A stretch of DNA of 33,502 bases, taken from positions 863,936 through 897,437 of the forward strand of contig NC_090615.1 of the NCBI RefSeq assembly GCF_004359215.1, read 5' to 3'. The notes under the pieces were generated by a model. That model had not been told where the DNA came from. It saw only the letters and a program-made list of their open reading frames with translations, and did not search any database. The stretch comes from Bremia lactucae (taxonomy: Eukaryota > Oomycota > Peronosporomycetes > Peronosporales > Peronosporaceae). The position numbers and the translations under genes were made by a program. Shown one piece after another: positions 1-9,950 of this stretch. The number at the start of each line of letters is the position of its first letter. Positions within the stretch are counted from its first letter, which is position 1.

Positions 1-1080
1 GACCGAAATTTCGTCACCTCAGGGACTATGCTACCCATTTCTTTGAAAACTCTATACTAAGGGGTAGTTTTAGAGTCCGCTTCAGTTGGACATCCCGCTT
101 CTACTGCGTTCTTGCATTTCTCAAACCCTCTGTGGTCGATGCAGAACTCACGCGTCTTGCACACTGGTTCTTGCCATCACTTTACGAGTAGGGAGTCCTC
201 TTGCCGGGCGGCTTTAGCACCAGCAAAAACTCTGGCATAGCAGCGAGCAATCACTTGGCCGCGCTTGCCGCACTTATAGCAGACTACGTCTGCATTGTCC
301 AACTCCATAGGAGAGGCATCCAACCTAACGGCCGACAGCTTGTACCAAGTTGTCTCCGAGGCACTGTTAAAGAATTTTTCCTAAACTAAGGCTAGTTTAA
401 TGGCCTCTTCCATCGTCGATGGCACCTTTCTAAAAAGAGCGTGTCGAGATTGGCCGTGCCGCAGTCCGTTCATGAATGTGAGCACCTTTGTGTTCCAATA
501 TTGTACCCATACTAATGCACGCCAACAGCGAGCGCGCCATCCTGCACATCTTCTTGCAGGAATCGCTTCACCTGTCACCCTCCAAAATGCGCGTCTGAAG
601 CATTACTTTGTTTTTCGGCGGCTGATACATGGTACGAATATTTGTCTAAAAGATCGGCTATGTGGGGAACATCTTACCGTTCGTCACAAGCGCCGAGTAA
701 GCCACTTTGAGGCTTATAAACATGGCGTATGACACCATCGGGGTGTCGTCCTCGACATCTGATTGGGCCTCGGCTGATGTGGCCAGGCGGAAAGCATTAC
801 ATCCGTCCTATTGAGAGCCTCGCTCTGAGCCTGCCCACGCCTAAGCCTATCCTGAGTCTTAATGACGGACTCTATCGCAGATTGGCTGTGTGCCTCGGAC
901 GCGGCCCTTCGCTGTCCGAGCACAATATCTCAAACTGCTCCAACTAATTTACAAATTGCTCAGGTAGACTGCTTATAAGCCTGGCCCGGGCTTGCTTGTC
1001 AAGCTCCTGCACCAAGTGTTCTGCTACCTCCAATTTATGGTCGGAGAGGCTCATTTTTATGACACGCTCAGAAAAACGGG
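1..1080 (-). pseudogene. Ty3/gypsy gag remnant (B-type), truncated by window edge
   Basis: Decayed capsid/nucleocapsid gene read on the minus strand. Recognisable in order are a glutamine-rich, probably coiled-coil N-terminal part (about 950-700), a capsid-like stretch FMNGLRHGQSRHALF followed by STMEEAIKLA (about 500-400), and a nucleocapsid part with a damaged zinc knuckle at 240-281. The same gene is present at 30703-31800 (minus) and its 3' end at 17233-17400 (plus). Reading-frame breaks are frequent, for example between 700 and 580 and around 390. The protease part would lie beyond base 1. Gag builds the cytoplasmic particle in which reverse transcription happens in this superfamily; this copy cannot be functional. 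Family call by motif and by comparison inside the window. Confidence 0.75.
240..281 (-). other. Damaged gag zinc knuckle (CCHC with H replaced by Q)
   Basis: Fourteen codons read CYKCGKRGQVIARC on the minus strand. Spacing is that of CX2CX4HX4C, but the histidine position is Q. The matching site in element B (30893-30934) keeps the histidine. Confidence 0.75.
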
Positions 1081-1107
1081 TCTTGGGTAGGAATACTAAA
1101 GCTACTA
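1081..1107 (-). other. Primer-binding-site remnant
   Basis: Lies between gag and the LTR. Aligned by eye with 8222-8252 and 31860-31885, which both contain a GGAAG..TTCCAAGTGCT-like string just outside their LTRs. Here it is reduced to GGAATACTAAAGCTACTA. Role inferred from position. Confidence 0.4.
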
Positions 1108-1428
1108 TAAAACGGGGGTAAACGTCCTTACAGCTTAGACGAAACGGTTGAGAAAGCTTTCAGCCTAAGTGATTGATATCAAGTAAAATTGGAAACTAAT
1201 TAAATCGTTACGAATTGTTTTAACCGTACTAAGTAAGATCGTGTTCCCGTTTTTTGGGCACAACTTGATCTCAATTAATTTATTATTAGCCCATATTGGG
1301 TCTTTAGACCCCTTATAATGGATCAATATTAAACTTCAACGCTGTACCCGTGATTCGGGCATAGCACCTGCCTGCAAATGTTATTGTTTATTTTAATTTC
1401 TAATATTCCGGTAATGTGGCTCAATACA
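1108..1428 (-). repeat. LTR (type 1), left copy
   Basis: About 320 bp, direct copy of 8253-8576; by eye roughly three quarters of positions agree. Shared landmarks are AAGTAAAA.TGGAA.CTAATT, CGTACTAAGTAA, TATTATTAGC, a perfect 6-bp hairpin at 1298-1311 and CACCTGCCT. On the minus strand it begins TGTATTGAGCC. A purine tract lies just upstream on that strand (1429-1440), so it fits the 3' LTR of element A. It also sits directly 5' of the gag remnant at 1-1080, so it may serve as the 5' LTR of a second element. Confidence 0.7.
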
Positions 1429-1440
1429 TCACGCCCTTCT
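1429..1440 (-). other. Polypurine tract of element A
   Basis: Minus strand reads AGAAGGGCGTGA immediately before the LTR start TGTA. The plus-strand element C has AAGGGAGGAGTGA immediately before its LTR TGTA (27039-27051), so position and sequence agree. In this superfamily the tract primes plus-strand DNA synthesis. Confidence 0.6.
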
Positions 1441-2279
1441 AAAAAAGACCTCACTAACCGTAAGTGCTCAATTGTCATGACTCTAAAGTTACGACCGAAG
1501 CCAGGATGACATAGCGCACGACCCACAACACCACAGCATTCCAGAGAACCATCAGCGAAAGAGAAACCATCCAGGTGATGAGCCAACAACTCATCATTCG
1601 GGAGCTGTTCGACTTCTTTGGAGCTCACATCCGGATTCGCTTACAACGATGCAGGACTACTTTTGGCGTTTTCGGTGGCTTTCCGCGTAAAGAGTCTTGA
1701 GATTAATGCATACGATACTTTTTCCGAAGTTCCTGGTGCGCATTTATCCGGCGATTTAATCGAATGCTCGAGGATAGAAAAAGCTGATCATTTAATTGAT
1801 ACTGTACGCGAAAAATTATGCGAGAGCGCTTGGAATGAACACTGAGTCTGCTATGTCCATGTCAACGAGGGGTGTCACTCTTACGACGTCCACCTTGCGA
1901 TAAATGGCACAGACACCTCGCTGCGTGTTGCCTGGATCGGGAAGCACGTGCACAGTCTTATGAACGGCGGACTGCGTTTTTTTGTCGCCTCGCTGGCGTC
2001 ACCACTCTTGATAGCGGAGTCAATCTCCGCTGAATGCTCAGTGCAGGGCGGCGACACATTTGCCTGCCCATCCTGCTCTGCGCCACTCGTCGGGGTCCCG
2101 TTCTCAAAGTCGTGATGATACACATTCCACACGACGTTCTCGTTCTCGCTATTAAATTATTATCAACGCCGTGAATCCCGACACAGTTCCTGTTCTCGAT
2201 GTCTTAAGTCGACTTACCGTCTTGCTAACTACGAGAACATTCGCGTCTGTCGTCGCTTTGGGGTGGTTCAACTTCATTA

Positions 2280-2470
2280 ACTCATATGCCCGAACAATGT
2301 CTGGAACGTCGAGAAGAAGTGACGAATGCGGCTTCCACTTGTTCTGCTCGGATAGAAACCTAAGCCAGTATTTATGATACTTGCGCGCGGTAGAACCGCG
2401 CACGTCTCGTGAGCCGACGTAGCTGCTTCGGGGAGAGGGTCTTCGTGACCTACAACACGATCCACAATCC
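2280..2470 (-). pseudogene. Chromodomain of element A Pol C-terminus
   Basis: Two overlapping minus frames together resemble an integrase-linked chromodomain. The upstream part reads DRVVGHEDPLPEAATSA (2463 down). The downstream part, in another frame, reads YWLRFLSEQNKWKPHSSLLL and then DVPDIVRAYE (about 2376-2281). The W.P..S.LL.DVPD..RAYE pattern is typical of oomycete Ty3/gypsy chromodomains, which help direct integration into chromatin. A frameshift near 2385 separates the halves. The neighbouring 2585-2836 minus frame is open but I cannot assign it. Confidence 0.65.
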
Positions 2471-3345
2471 AGCGAACCTGGCCACAAGCGGTGATGGGCC
2501 CTCACGATGGTAACGCTGACGTCCTGGTTGCCCAGGTGGGTGCTGATGAGGCTGAACAAGGAGAACAAGGCTGCTGAGGCTCTGCTAAAAGCTGAGACAT
2601 CTCAAGAGCGTGCTACATAAAAGACGGTTAGTAAGATCCGGCAGTCGAACCGTGAGCTGCTCGAACGCGAAGAACTGAATCGCCAGTTTTCGGTCATGCA
2701 CAGACGGGAACGCACCCGCTTCCGATGTTATTCGCCCGTCAAGCAATGTAGGAAGGGAGGTCAATCTACGAGCCTCCGACTCCGATAACGGAATCAACCC
2801 GTGAAGCTTTGCTGGGCGATAATCGTTTTTAGCCACCCGACGTATATTGTCGAGTGGAGTCGCAACGATGAGGGAATATCTAACGTGTAGGCGTTGCCGA
2901 ACGCCTCAAAACGCTGATAGGCCGATTAAGCTTGGCGCGAGTTTACTCGCGCCTAGGTTGGTAATTGTTGAATCGCTTAGGCCTTCTGTAGACAATGATA
3001 CACAATTATGTTTTTGGAACTTTCTCATATTTTCTACCATGTTTATCTGCATTCTTCTTATGTTTATTCACTGCAGACTGAAGTGCATGACGTACAAACC
3101 GATTGATGACTTGACGTTTGAGGATTTACTCCGACACAGCCATTTCATCAAGTGGTCGCCGACTCAATTGGCGCGTAGTGGGCAGTAGGTAGACGCGTAC
3201 CCGAAGATGGGTAATAAGTGTCTTTGCAGTTCATCGAGATAAAGAGGACATCACGCCACGTGGAGTCAAAACAGCAGACTTCGCCTTGGATCGAATGACT
3301 ACATTCGCGCTCGAAATACCATGGGCTGCACGTGATCGCTGTTAT

Positions 3346-4050
3346 TCACCTTGACACCCACCCAGAGTAGAGCCACGAGACGCCAAGAAGGGTAGGAACT
3401 CGAGGATGTCGAGCCGAATTTACACAAAATGGCGTCAAACCTGTTGACGCGTGTACATCATTGTTGAATGCGAACTCAACAATTGGTAAAAATGCTTTTC
3501 GGCTCGTGAAATTAATATTGTTAAGTAGAATTACTCCGCAAAATATCTTGGAGGACTCTACGCACACACCCGACTTGCCCATGCGTGTTCGCATGGGCCG
3601 CGTTTTACATCTGCAGCTTCGTCCCGAGAAGCTCGAACGATGAAGTTCAAAATGCGGATTTCGCAAGCCGTGATGGCGAAACACAGCGTCAATGAAGTAC
3701 ATTGCGGTCGCAACCGCGGTATTCATAGCGTGAAAAGGAATTAGGTGTGTCGTTTGGCTAAATCTGTTGACAAAAAACAGGACACCCGTTCGATCTTGAT
3801 TATCGGGCGCGAGTCTGAAGATAAATTCCATTAAAACAAAACGCCAAGATTCAGGTGCTACCGGCAACGGTTGCAGGGGAGCCTGCGACGATGGAGATGG
3901 CTTTACCCGTTGGCAGATTGCGCATGTACGAATTTTGTTGCGTCCCTACATGTACATGTGGGGCCAGATGAAGTCGCGAGACACTGCCGCGAAAAACTTA
4001 TCGCGGCCTTAGTGGCCACCAAATGGGGCATCGTGATACTTGTGAAGGAT
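3346..4050 (-). pseudogene. Integrase (zinc-binding and catalytic core) of element A
   Basis: Minus strand. The HHCC zinc-binding region shows HDAPFGGH (about 4040-4015, stop right after) and CAICQRVK (about 3925-3905). The catalytic core starts VAPESWRFVLMEFIFRLAPD and continues VLFFVNRFSQTTHLIPFHAM to about 3690. A frameshifted middle follows, then FLPIVEFAFNNDVHASTGLTPF and ARHPRVPTLL near 3380. The family catalytic motif is D..D..E. The first D, normally in MDFIFGL, reads E in MEFIF, and the second D region is lost in the frameshifted part. It lies between RNase H and chromodomain as expected. A 9-bp hairpin with a 4-nt loop lies at 3577-3598. Confidence 0.75.
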
Positions 4051-4298
4051 CCGATCACGCCAATCTGAGTCGTTGGCGATGACCGTACGAGGAACGTCGA
4101 GGTGTTGGATGATGTACAGAACAGATTACCGTCTTAACAGTATCGCTGAATTTGACCACGCTTGTTCGTGACAGAGCTCTTAGTGCAACATCACTGAGAG
4201 AGTGTAGATAAGCATAACATCCGCGTAATCGGAATAATTTTTGTATGCAGCGACTGTCTCGTCGAATAAGCACAGTTCGAGGGTAACTCAACTTAAAA

Positions 4299-4946
4299 TC
4301 AGTGATATATATCGATCATTCTCGTCATCGTACTTAGTTGCCTGGCGACCCAGCGCGGTCCGAGGTTCGTAGTCGGGACGTCGTGACAAAGCATCAGCAA
4401 GGTTATTGGTCTTACCCGGTTTATAATGCACGATTTAGTTGTACTCGAAACAAAAGACAGCCACGGAGCCATCAATTGCGACAAGTGCGGAGTCTTTATC
4501 GCTGTGCGCAGCGATGCATGATCGCGTTTTCCAAGCAGAAGCACACGGAACTTGATGAATGCGTACCGCATTGCTAACTACTCCTTATCACTGGATAATT
4601 CTTCTCTGCTGCTTTCATCTGTCGTGACTGAAAACTGACGAATCGTTCACGGCCCTCATCATAAAATTGCATGAGGGCACAACCATATTGTGAAGTCACT
4701 TGCATCGCATACAACGTAGAATCGCTTGGAGCCGTCAGGAAGGACCAACACTGGCGCTGAAGTCAGGCTCTTCTTCACTGCATCGAAGGACGTTTGATGC
4801 TCGGGATGCCACGACAATGTGGCGTCTTTTTTAAAAAGTGACGACAAAGGCTGTGTAGAATTGGCATGATCCTTCGCATACTTAAGCAAGTAATTGGCAA
4901 ACCGAGCCACTGATGCAACTCCGTACGGTTCTAAAGCGTTGGCCAA
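4299..4946 (-). pseudogene. RT thumb/RNase H of element A
   Basis: Minus strand. From 4946 the RT connection and RNase H start are clear: RFANYLLKYAKDHANSTQPL, TSAPVLVLPDGSKRFYVVCDASDF. The frame then breaks. A second frame (4571-4299) holds YAFIKFRVLLLGKR, DHASLRTAIKTPHLSQLM, then breaks again. In related elements the full stretch runs from CDASDFAIG to VYTDHASLRTA and VADALSRRPD. RNase H removes the RNA template during reverse transcription. The CDAS aspartate is kept, but the gene is broken at least twice. Confidence 0.75.
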
Positions 4947-4949
4947 GAA

Positions 4950-5705
4950 CAGATTGACGACACCTTCTCTGGATCAGCTCGAACCCGAGTTACTCACATA
5001 GCAACCGAGCACCGTAATTTCCGATGAACAAAAACACTTTTCTTAGATTTAAATATAATTTGTTGTCTCGCATGACTTAAAACACCTGTTTAATGTGTCA
5101 AAAGTGAACTTGGATATCTCTGAGGTTGTTATCAGCGCGACAATGGACAAAGATGTAATCTTAGTAACAAGGCGCCAAGTCCTGGAGTGGTCTCAAAACC
5201 TTAGACTCCATGCGATTGAAAATGGCTGGTGCATTCTTCAACCCTTGTGGCTTCACTAGCCATTCCCATAACATGCCACTCGGGGTACCCACCGCTATGA
5301 GTGGTATGTCGCTCTGTTGCATCAGGATCTGGTAGAAGCCATCAGTTATATGGATGGCTTTGAAGACATCGCTTCATGAAATGGAGTTTAACACCATGTC
5401 CTTCCTGAGAATAGGCGTCTTCGCAAGCGTATTGGCATCATTTAGCCGATTTAAGGCATGCACTATACACCAGCCTCTCGTAGCTTTTTATGCAGAAGGT
5501 TGGACTCGAATGTGGCGAAGTTCTTTCGTGCACATGACCCAACTTGCGGCGGCCTTCAATCAGTTCGTCGATAGCCTCGACTTGATCTCGAGGCAACGGC
5601 CACTGCCGTGTTACGCAATACTTTTAACCTGCCACAACATCAATCTCGTGCGAGCACCACGATCAGCAAGAAGTTCAGCTGGAATCGTGTCTGAAATAAC
5701 ATCTG
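4950..5705 (-). pseudogene. Reverse transcriptase of element A
   Basis: Minus strand. It opens with DTIPAELLADRGAR (about 5690), then after a frameshift KYCVTRQWPLPRDQ, AIDELIEGRRKLGHVHERTS and SPTFC. Further on come PSGMLWEWLVKPQGLKNAPA (about 5290-5230) and SKVLRPLQDLAPCY. The catalytic box, normally YFDDIFVH, reads Y-stop-DYIFVH at 5155-5166, so one of the two catalytic aspartates is replaced and a stop precedes the box. Between 5705 and 6230 is the protease-RT linker, with no domain I can name. Confidence 0.75.
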
Positions 5706-6229
5706 CATCTCACGAGCAATGTCGTAGACAGGGTTACCATGCTCTCGCGGAGCCTCCCATGACTTTGATGCAATCGTTCTTTACGCGTTGATTTTGGCTC
5801 AGCGCTTCGAGATCGCGTCATTTGCTCTACATTTGTCGTGGTAATCATCTCGTTGGTGATCAAACATACCTGTTCCTCGGCCTCTGTTTAGATCACGTAG
5901 GAATTGCTTCCCGAAGAGTCCTCAAAGACGTTGAATTGAGGGCGCGTCATTAGGTGGACTCGCGACTCCAATGTATTGGCGCCTTCTTGAATCCTATTAA
6001 TGTAAACGATAGCGTGAACACATTCCAACGCTGTAATCTCGTTTTTGGTGTCCCCGTCATGCTTCGAATTGATACTTGATGCTGGCGAACCGCATCTAGC
6101 TTATGAACTTTCACCCCCTCCATTTAGGCACTGAATGTTTTTATCGATGATGCCGCAAACACATGACGGGAAAAATCTATGCTCGACTTTCAACACTTGA
6201 TGCGGGAGCTCCTGCTCTGACGCCGTAAT

Positions 6230-6831
6230 CCCAAGCGACCACAAATTGCCCATGTGGGAACCCCGGACCCGACCATCATATCTCGCGTACGGACTCCCGT
6301 CCGTCCACGTCGTATTCGTGTTGGGGCCCCTGCTCGATCACAAATAGCCCATTTGGGAACATTTGATTCGACCGTAAGCGTGATGATGGGAACCCCTGTT
6401 CGACCACCATGTTCTCGCGTGGGGGTTCCGGTCCGTCCGCGTCATACTCGTGTGGAAGCCCCTGCTCGACCACATTTTAACCCTTGTAAGAGACCCTGCT
6501 CAACCACGAGGGGTGCAGATGAAAACCCCGGTTCAACCACTGCATGCACGTGCGGAAACTCCTGTTCAACCGCATTTTTGATGCGCGGAAACCCTTGCTC
6601 GACATCATCTTCCTGCTCATCCGCATCGTTATTCTCGCAGTGAAGCGAGGAGTCTATGTCACTGGTCCCCAGAAAATCAGAACAAGCAGTACAGAGAGGG
6701 CCATCGCTCACTCTGTGCACAGCAGGTGTCGTGGATTTTTGATCTACGACTGCAACGTTGGGCCAGTCATTTGGGAATACCATGAGATGCGTGAACACTT
6801 CACTGACATCGAACATGCGTCGACGTCTCAC
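6230..6831 (-). repeat. Degenerate 11-codon minisatellite in the protease-RT spacer
   Basis: Read on the minus strand, 6610-6442 gives consecutive 11-residue units beginning VEQGFPRIKNA, VEQEFPHVHAV, VEPGFSSAPLV, VEQGLLQGLKC. Below 6473 a second frame gives units of about 22 residues starting MVEQGLPHEYDADG and MVVEQGFPSSRL. The DNA period is 33 bp with 66-bp higher-order units. Upstream (6831-6610) is an acidic stretch ending ENNDADEQEDD. The plus-strand frame here, rich in P and R, is a shadow of the repeat. No function known to me. Confidence 0.65.
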
Positions 6832-6858
6832 TGATCTGCCTAATAAGTCAATCTAAAG

Positions 6859-7165
6859 CTAGTAACGTGCCAACCATGGCATGCCCAGGTTGCAATCGAA
6901 TGCACACTGCATCGCCATAACCAATAGATTATCACCACTGCGATAACCATCAAATATATATGGTAATGACACTTCGCAACGCGGTACACAGTGTAGTTTC
7001 ACGTCTGCCAACTTGACAATGACTCTTCGCAACGCGGTACACAGTGTGGTTTCACGTCTGCCAACTTGACAAAGACTTGAACAGGCCCTCGCGGATCGGA
7101 GCGCAGCGAGGCAGCATCTGTAAACAGGTGTCACGAAAATCTATATATATGAGTCCAGGAGCGCT
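6859..7165 (-). pseudogene. Aspartic protease of element A, active site changed
   Basis: Minus strand. The start shows ALLDSY at about 7147-7161, where retropepsins have L-D-S-G, so glycine is replaced by tyrosine and a stop follows. The C-terminal flap/core signature survives as NLGMPWLARY at 6886-6859. Between them a 53-bp direct duplication (6968-7020 and 7021-7073) shifts the frame. Retroelement proteases release Gag and Pol proteins from the polyprotein. This one is inactive by at least three lesions. Confidence 0.65.
6968..7073 (+). repeat. 53-bp tandem duplication inside the protease remnant
   Basis: Two adjacent 53-bp units starting at 6968 and 7021, identical except for about three bases. 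The unit contains CTTCGCAACGCGGTACACAG and ends GCCAACTTGACAA. The length is not a multiple of three, so it breaks the reading frame. Confidence 0.85.
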
Positions 7166-7229
7166 CGTAGAGGTCGCAGGACACCGGCGACATGTAAGTT
7201 AACAATAAGCAGGCGTATATTGCCAGTTA

Positions 7230-7970
7230 CCGGGTGGCATTAAATCGTGCAAACAGCACAGGGAAGCTGGAAGGTCGGGCTGTCACGGGGGGAACGGGAA
7301 GATGCAGGGCGCCCAACTGGTCTTGTCGATTGTTGAATGTACGGCTGGAGCAGCGCCCTTATGATGAGCGTACTCTATATGATCTGGCATTGGCGCTGAC
7401 GCGCGGCACTCAGCCGGGCGACGAAGAAAACCGAAGGCTTGGTATAAGCCTTAGTGAGCCTAAAATTCTCGCGGAGGGCATAAGCAAAGGCACCCTCTAG
7501 TATGGCAGGCTCCGCACGCTCAAGCGAAAAGCGGGTACGTCCCTCACGCATACTGCCCATAAAGACGTTCGCTTGTGTATACATCTCCTTGGTGTGTAGC
7601 AAGGCTACTTTCTCTTTGGCCAAAGCCGAGTTCATTCAACACAAACATGACGGGGCCCAAGAGAAAGAAGTCTAGCTTCACCAGCAATGGCAAGCCGTCG
7701 GCACGTAGTCGCATCGCCATTTTATCTTGTTGCGGTGGCTCGAAGGCAAGACCAAAGGTCATCTTTGATGGCATTCAGGGAAACAAATGGGCCCTTGGTC
7801 CATTCCTTGGCTTTCCCGGAGAGACGATAATGGAGGAATTAGACTTTCGAATGGGGCGTCTCGAGGAGCCTCGATGCGATGGCGATGTCGTCTTCCCAGA
7901 ACTATCAATTCAGCGACAACCGCTCTTAAACTTCTCTTGAGTAGAAGGAGGTTTATATGTTGACACAATC
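7230..7970 (-). pseudogene. Gag of element A
   Basis: Minus strand. The best preserved part is 7635-7375: YTQANVFMGSMREGRTRFSL, ERAEPAILEGAFAYALREN, KAYTKPSV, the usual conserved core of oomycete gypsy capsids. Upstream, in another frame, TFGLAFEPPQ (about 7760) fits the preceding capsid segment. No zinc knuckle is visible before the protease. It is clearly a different gag lineage from the one at 1-1080 and 30703-31800, although the LTR type is shared with the former. It sits between primer site and protease as expected. Confidence 0.7.
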
Positions 7971-8221
7971 GTTCCGTGAAGATCGCTAGGGAGTCAAACC
8001 TCGCAAATTGAATTCGGTGAGCTCGCGAGCCATAAACTCATGTATGGCGAGAAGTTGTGCGTCAGGGGTCGCTGATCTCATCAGCGACGCAACAAACGCC
8101 TTTCTTGATATCGACACGAGGCAACTGAGGGCACCCCACTCAACACCAATGAGATTAGAGAAGGTCGCGTGCTCCACGAACTGGAGCGTCGTATTACAAT
8201 GATTTGCTCATCCCAAACTCG

Positions 8222-8250
8222 GGCACGGGAAGGACTTCCAAGTGCTGCCA
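8222..8250 (-). other. Primer-binding site of element A
   Basis: Minus strand reads TGGCAGCACTTGGAAGTCC starting two bases from the LTR edge. The C-family element has TGGTAGCACTTTGTAGTCC two bases after its LTR (33135), so the site is shared between families. The initial TGG would pair with a tRNA CCA end. The tRNA is not identified. Confidence 0.6.
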
Positions 8251-8252
8251 GT

Positions 8253-8576
8253 TGGAACGGGACTAGAAGGTCCAATCACTAGCTTACACAAAGCGCTTGA
8301 GGAAGCTTTTAACCTAAGTGTTAGGTATCAAGTAAAACTGGAAGCTAATTCAATCGTTACGAATTTTTCAATCGTACTAAGTAAAACCGTGTTCCCGCCT
8401 TTTCCAAGAACCACTTACGCTCAGGTAATATATTATTAGCATATATTGGGTCTTTAGACCCCAAATAATGAGCCAATAATAAATTATTACGCTGAGCTCG
8501 CTATTCGGACACATCACCTGCCTATAAATGTATTTTTTATTTTGATTTGTGTTAATCCTGCATGTGGCCCATTACA
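8253..8576 (-). repeat. LTR (type 1), right copy: 5' LTR of element A
   Basis: TG...CA bounded, 324 bp, direct copy of 1108-1428. On the minus strand it starts TGTAATGGGCC and ends two bases before the primer site. It contains the same 6-bp hairpin with a 2-nt loop (8448-8461). Confidence 0.7.
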
Positions 8577-8583
8577 TACCAAG

Positions 8584-8963
8584 TGTAGGCGGGCGCTACT
8601 ATAGCAGCCACGCTCTATTTAAGCGCACACCTCCAAGCACAGTGAGGTAGTTGGTGGGCGACTAAGCGACCTCACCCAACGAACTTATTATGTTAAAGAA
8701 GTGTCGTCACGGAAGCGGAAATCCGGCTTCGCGTGCGCATATGTTAGCTAGGAAGTAGGTTAAAGACTGACTTATATTTAACCGAGCTTACTACAAATCC
8801 GTTAACAAATCAATTGATGCCACCTCTTAAGATGTGCGCCTCTACATTGCGAGTGTATTATTCTGAAAAACTCGGATCGTGGATGACGCTAGCTGTCATC
8901 CCTTCCAATGTAAATACACCTATGCACATACACAAGGGTGGGTCACTTTGTGCACCCACACCC
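8584..8963 (-). repeat. LTR (type 2), related to the LTR of element B
   Basis: Resembles 31886-32294 over about 300 bp. Shared blocks are GTGAGGTAGTTG followed by CGACCTCACCCAACG, AAGTGTCGTC, TTGCGAGTGT, GACGCTAG.GTCATC, CTTCCAATGT and ACACAAGGGTGGGT. It starts only 7 bp from the type 1 LTR, with TACCA (possible primer-site remnant) between. The right edge is not certain. Confidence 0.6.
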
Positions 8964-9312
8964 AATTGGCACGTCTAAGTACGCCACATGAAGTAGCTGA
9001 TCACCCCGTTAGGCAGATAAAGTGTACTTAGCAAATTAGTATGACACCGGCTGCACGATATTGTGTCAGTCGTTTCATCTTTAAATATTGTCAAGATTCT
9101 TACGTGTCCGATTAGTATACTACACAAGAATGACAGCATTACCGTCGGCAATCATGATGCAGAATCTATTTTCATTAGATCGTCAATTAAGCGAGTTTAT
9201 TGATTTTAGGTATTAAAATTGGCTTTAGTCCCAAATTTGTAAGACAAACAGAATATATATAATTATTAAAATCTAGCGTTTTTAGTGCTTGGCGCCATTT
9301 CTGGATCGACAT
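8964..9312. other. AT-rich intergenic stretch without recognised feature
   Basis: No open frame or repeat recognised. AT content rises towards 9120-9290. If the transporter at 9313 was once a gene, its promoter would have been here, but I see no clear initiator motif. Confidence 0.5.
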
Positions 9313-9623
9313 CATGAATCATGGCGGCGGCTATGAGGCGTATGGGAACGACGAGTACACTGACAAAGGGGCGGCTTTATGTCTAGTAAAGTGGGCGGCG
9401 TGTTGGTGCTGAAATTTGCAGTCGGACTGATGTGTTTGGTCTCGGAGCTCTTTGGGGGCTGCGTGATTATGTATCTGTCTAATACGTTTCGATCCATTCA
9501 AGACGCAGCGTATACGTTTGTGAATTGTATGGGGATGCAATTACTGGGCGCGTTCTTTTTGTTTCTTGTTATCGATCAAGTTGGCCATAAACAAAGTTTG
9601 TGCTGCACGTTAATTCCTGTGGC

Positions 9624-9642
9624 GGCTCTGGTGTTTGCAGTG
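9624..9642. repeat. Left target-site duplication of the 9643-9950 insertion
   Basis: GGCTCTGGTGTTTGCAGTG; matches 9951-9969 at 16 of 19 positions. Confidence 0.65.
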
Positions 9643-9950
9643 TTTTTTTTCAATTTCCAGCCGCCCCCGGGGAGGGGAGGGTGGTTGTGCCCACTGTAAC
9701 TTTGGAACTTTTCGGGCCCGGGTCCGAGACAAGGCAGTTTACCTATCGTTTCAATTATGCGACACGACGCAGCGGCTCCCTCCCCGGTTCCCTGGTCGTC
9801 CATTACACCTCCCGGCGCCGGACCCAGGAGTGGTACTAGCCGGAATTTCCGTTCATGTTTGACCCGTCACCCATCTAGGCATTGCCCAGATAGGAGGCTG
9901 CATAACAATCACAGTTATCCCGACCCCGTAACACCTAAGCTACCGACGTC
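9643..9950 (-). mobile_element. Poly(A)-tailed retroposon (SINE-like), inserted in the transporter pseudogene
   Basis: 308 bp, GC-rich compared with its surroundings, starting on the plus strand with eight T (9643-9650), that is a minus-strand element ending in A8. It is flanked by an imperfect 19-bp direct repeat (9624-9642 and 9951-9969). It interrupts a hydrophobic helix of the transporter. Near its 5' end (minus) TAGCTTAGGTG (9932-9942) resembles a pol III A box; a B box is weak (9855-9865). No coding capacity. Poly(A) tail plus long target duplication points to LINE-type target-primed insertion. It could also be a truncated LINE 3' end or a processed transcript. Confidence 0.6.

Larger units (their letters stand above)
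1108..8576 (-). mobile_element. Element A: near full-length, decayed Ty3/gypsy retrotransposon
   Basis: About 7.5 kb between two direct LTRs. On the minus strand the order is LTR (8576-8253), primer site, gag (7970-7230), protease (7165-6859), a spacer with an 11-residue repeat (6831-6230), RT (5705-4950), RNase H (4946-4299), integrase (4050-3346), chromodomain (2470-2280), polypurine tract, LTR (1428-1108). This is the standard order of chromodomain-bearing Ty3/gypsy elements. Every domain carries stops or frameshifts, and the protease and RT active sites are changed. The LTR divergence suggests an old insertion, or that the two LTRs come from different copies. 1441-2250 and 2480-3340 hold no domain I recognise; 3' untranslated sequence and the integrase tail are expected there. 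Confidence 0.75.

Noticed and set aside
2847..3188. Plus-strand 113-codon frame with a CRRC motif and a hydrophobic stretch
   Set aside because: Lies antisense in the integrase tail region of element A; no second cysteine pair and no similar frame elsewhere, so a chance frame is more likely.
6254..6643. Plus-strand Pro/Arg-rich repeat protein
   Set aside because: Shadow of the minus-strand VEQG repeat; the minus frame agrees with the surrounding pol direction.
9379..9660. Placement of the transporter piece at helices 7-9 with a C-terminal A-like motif
   Set aside because: The Gly/Tyr-rich segment directly upstream looks like an N-terminus, and GR..(D)LF.TKERA follows as after helix 4, so the N-terminal half fits better; not certain.
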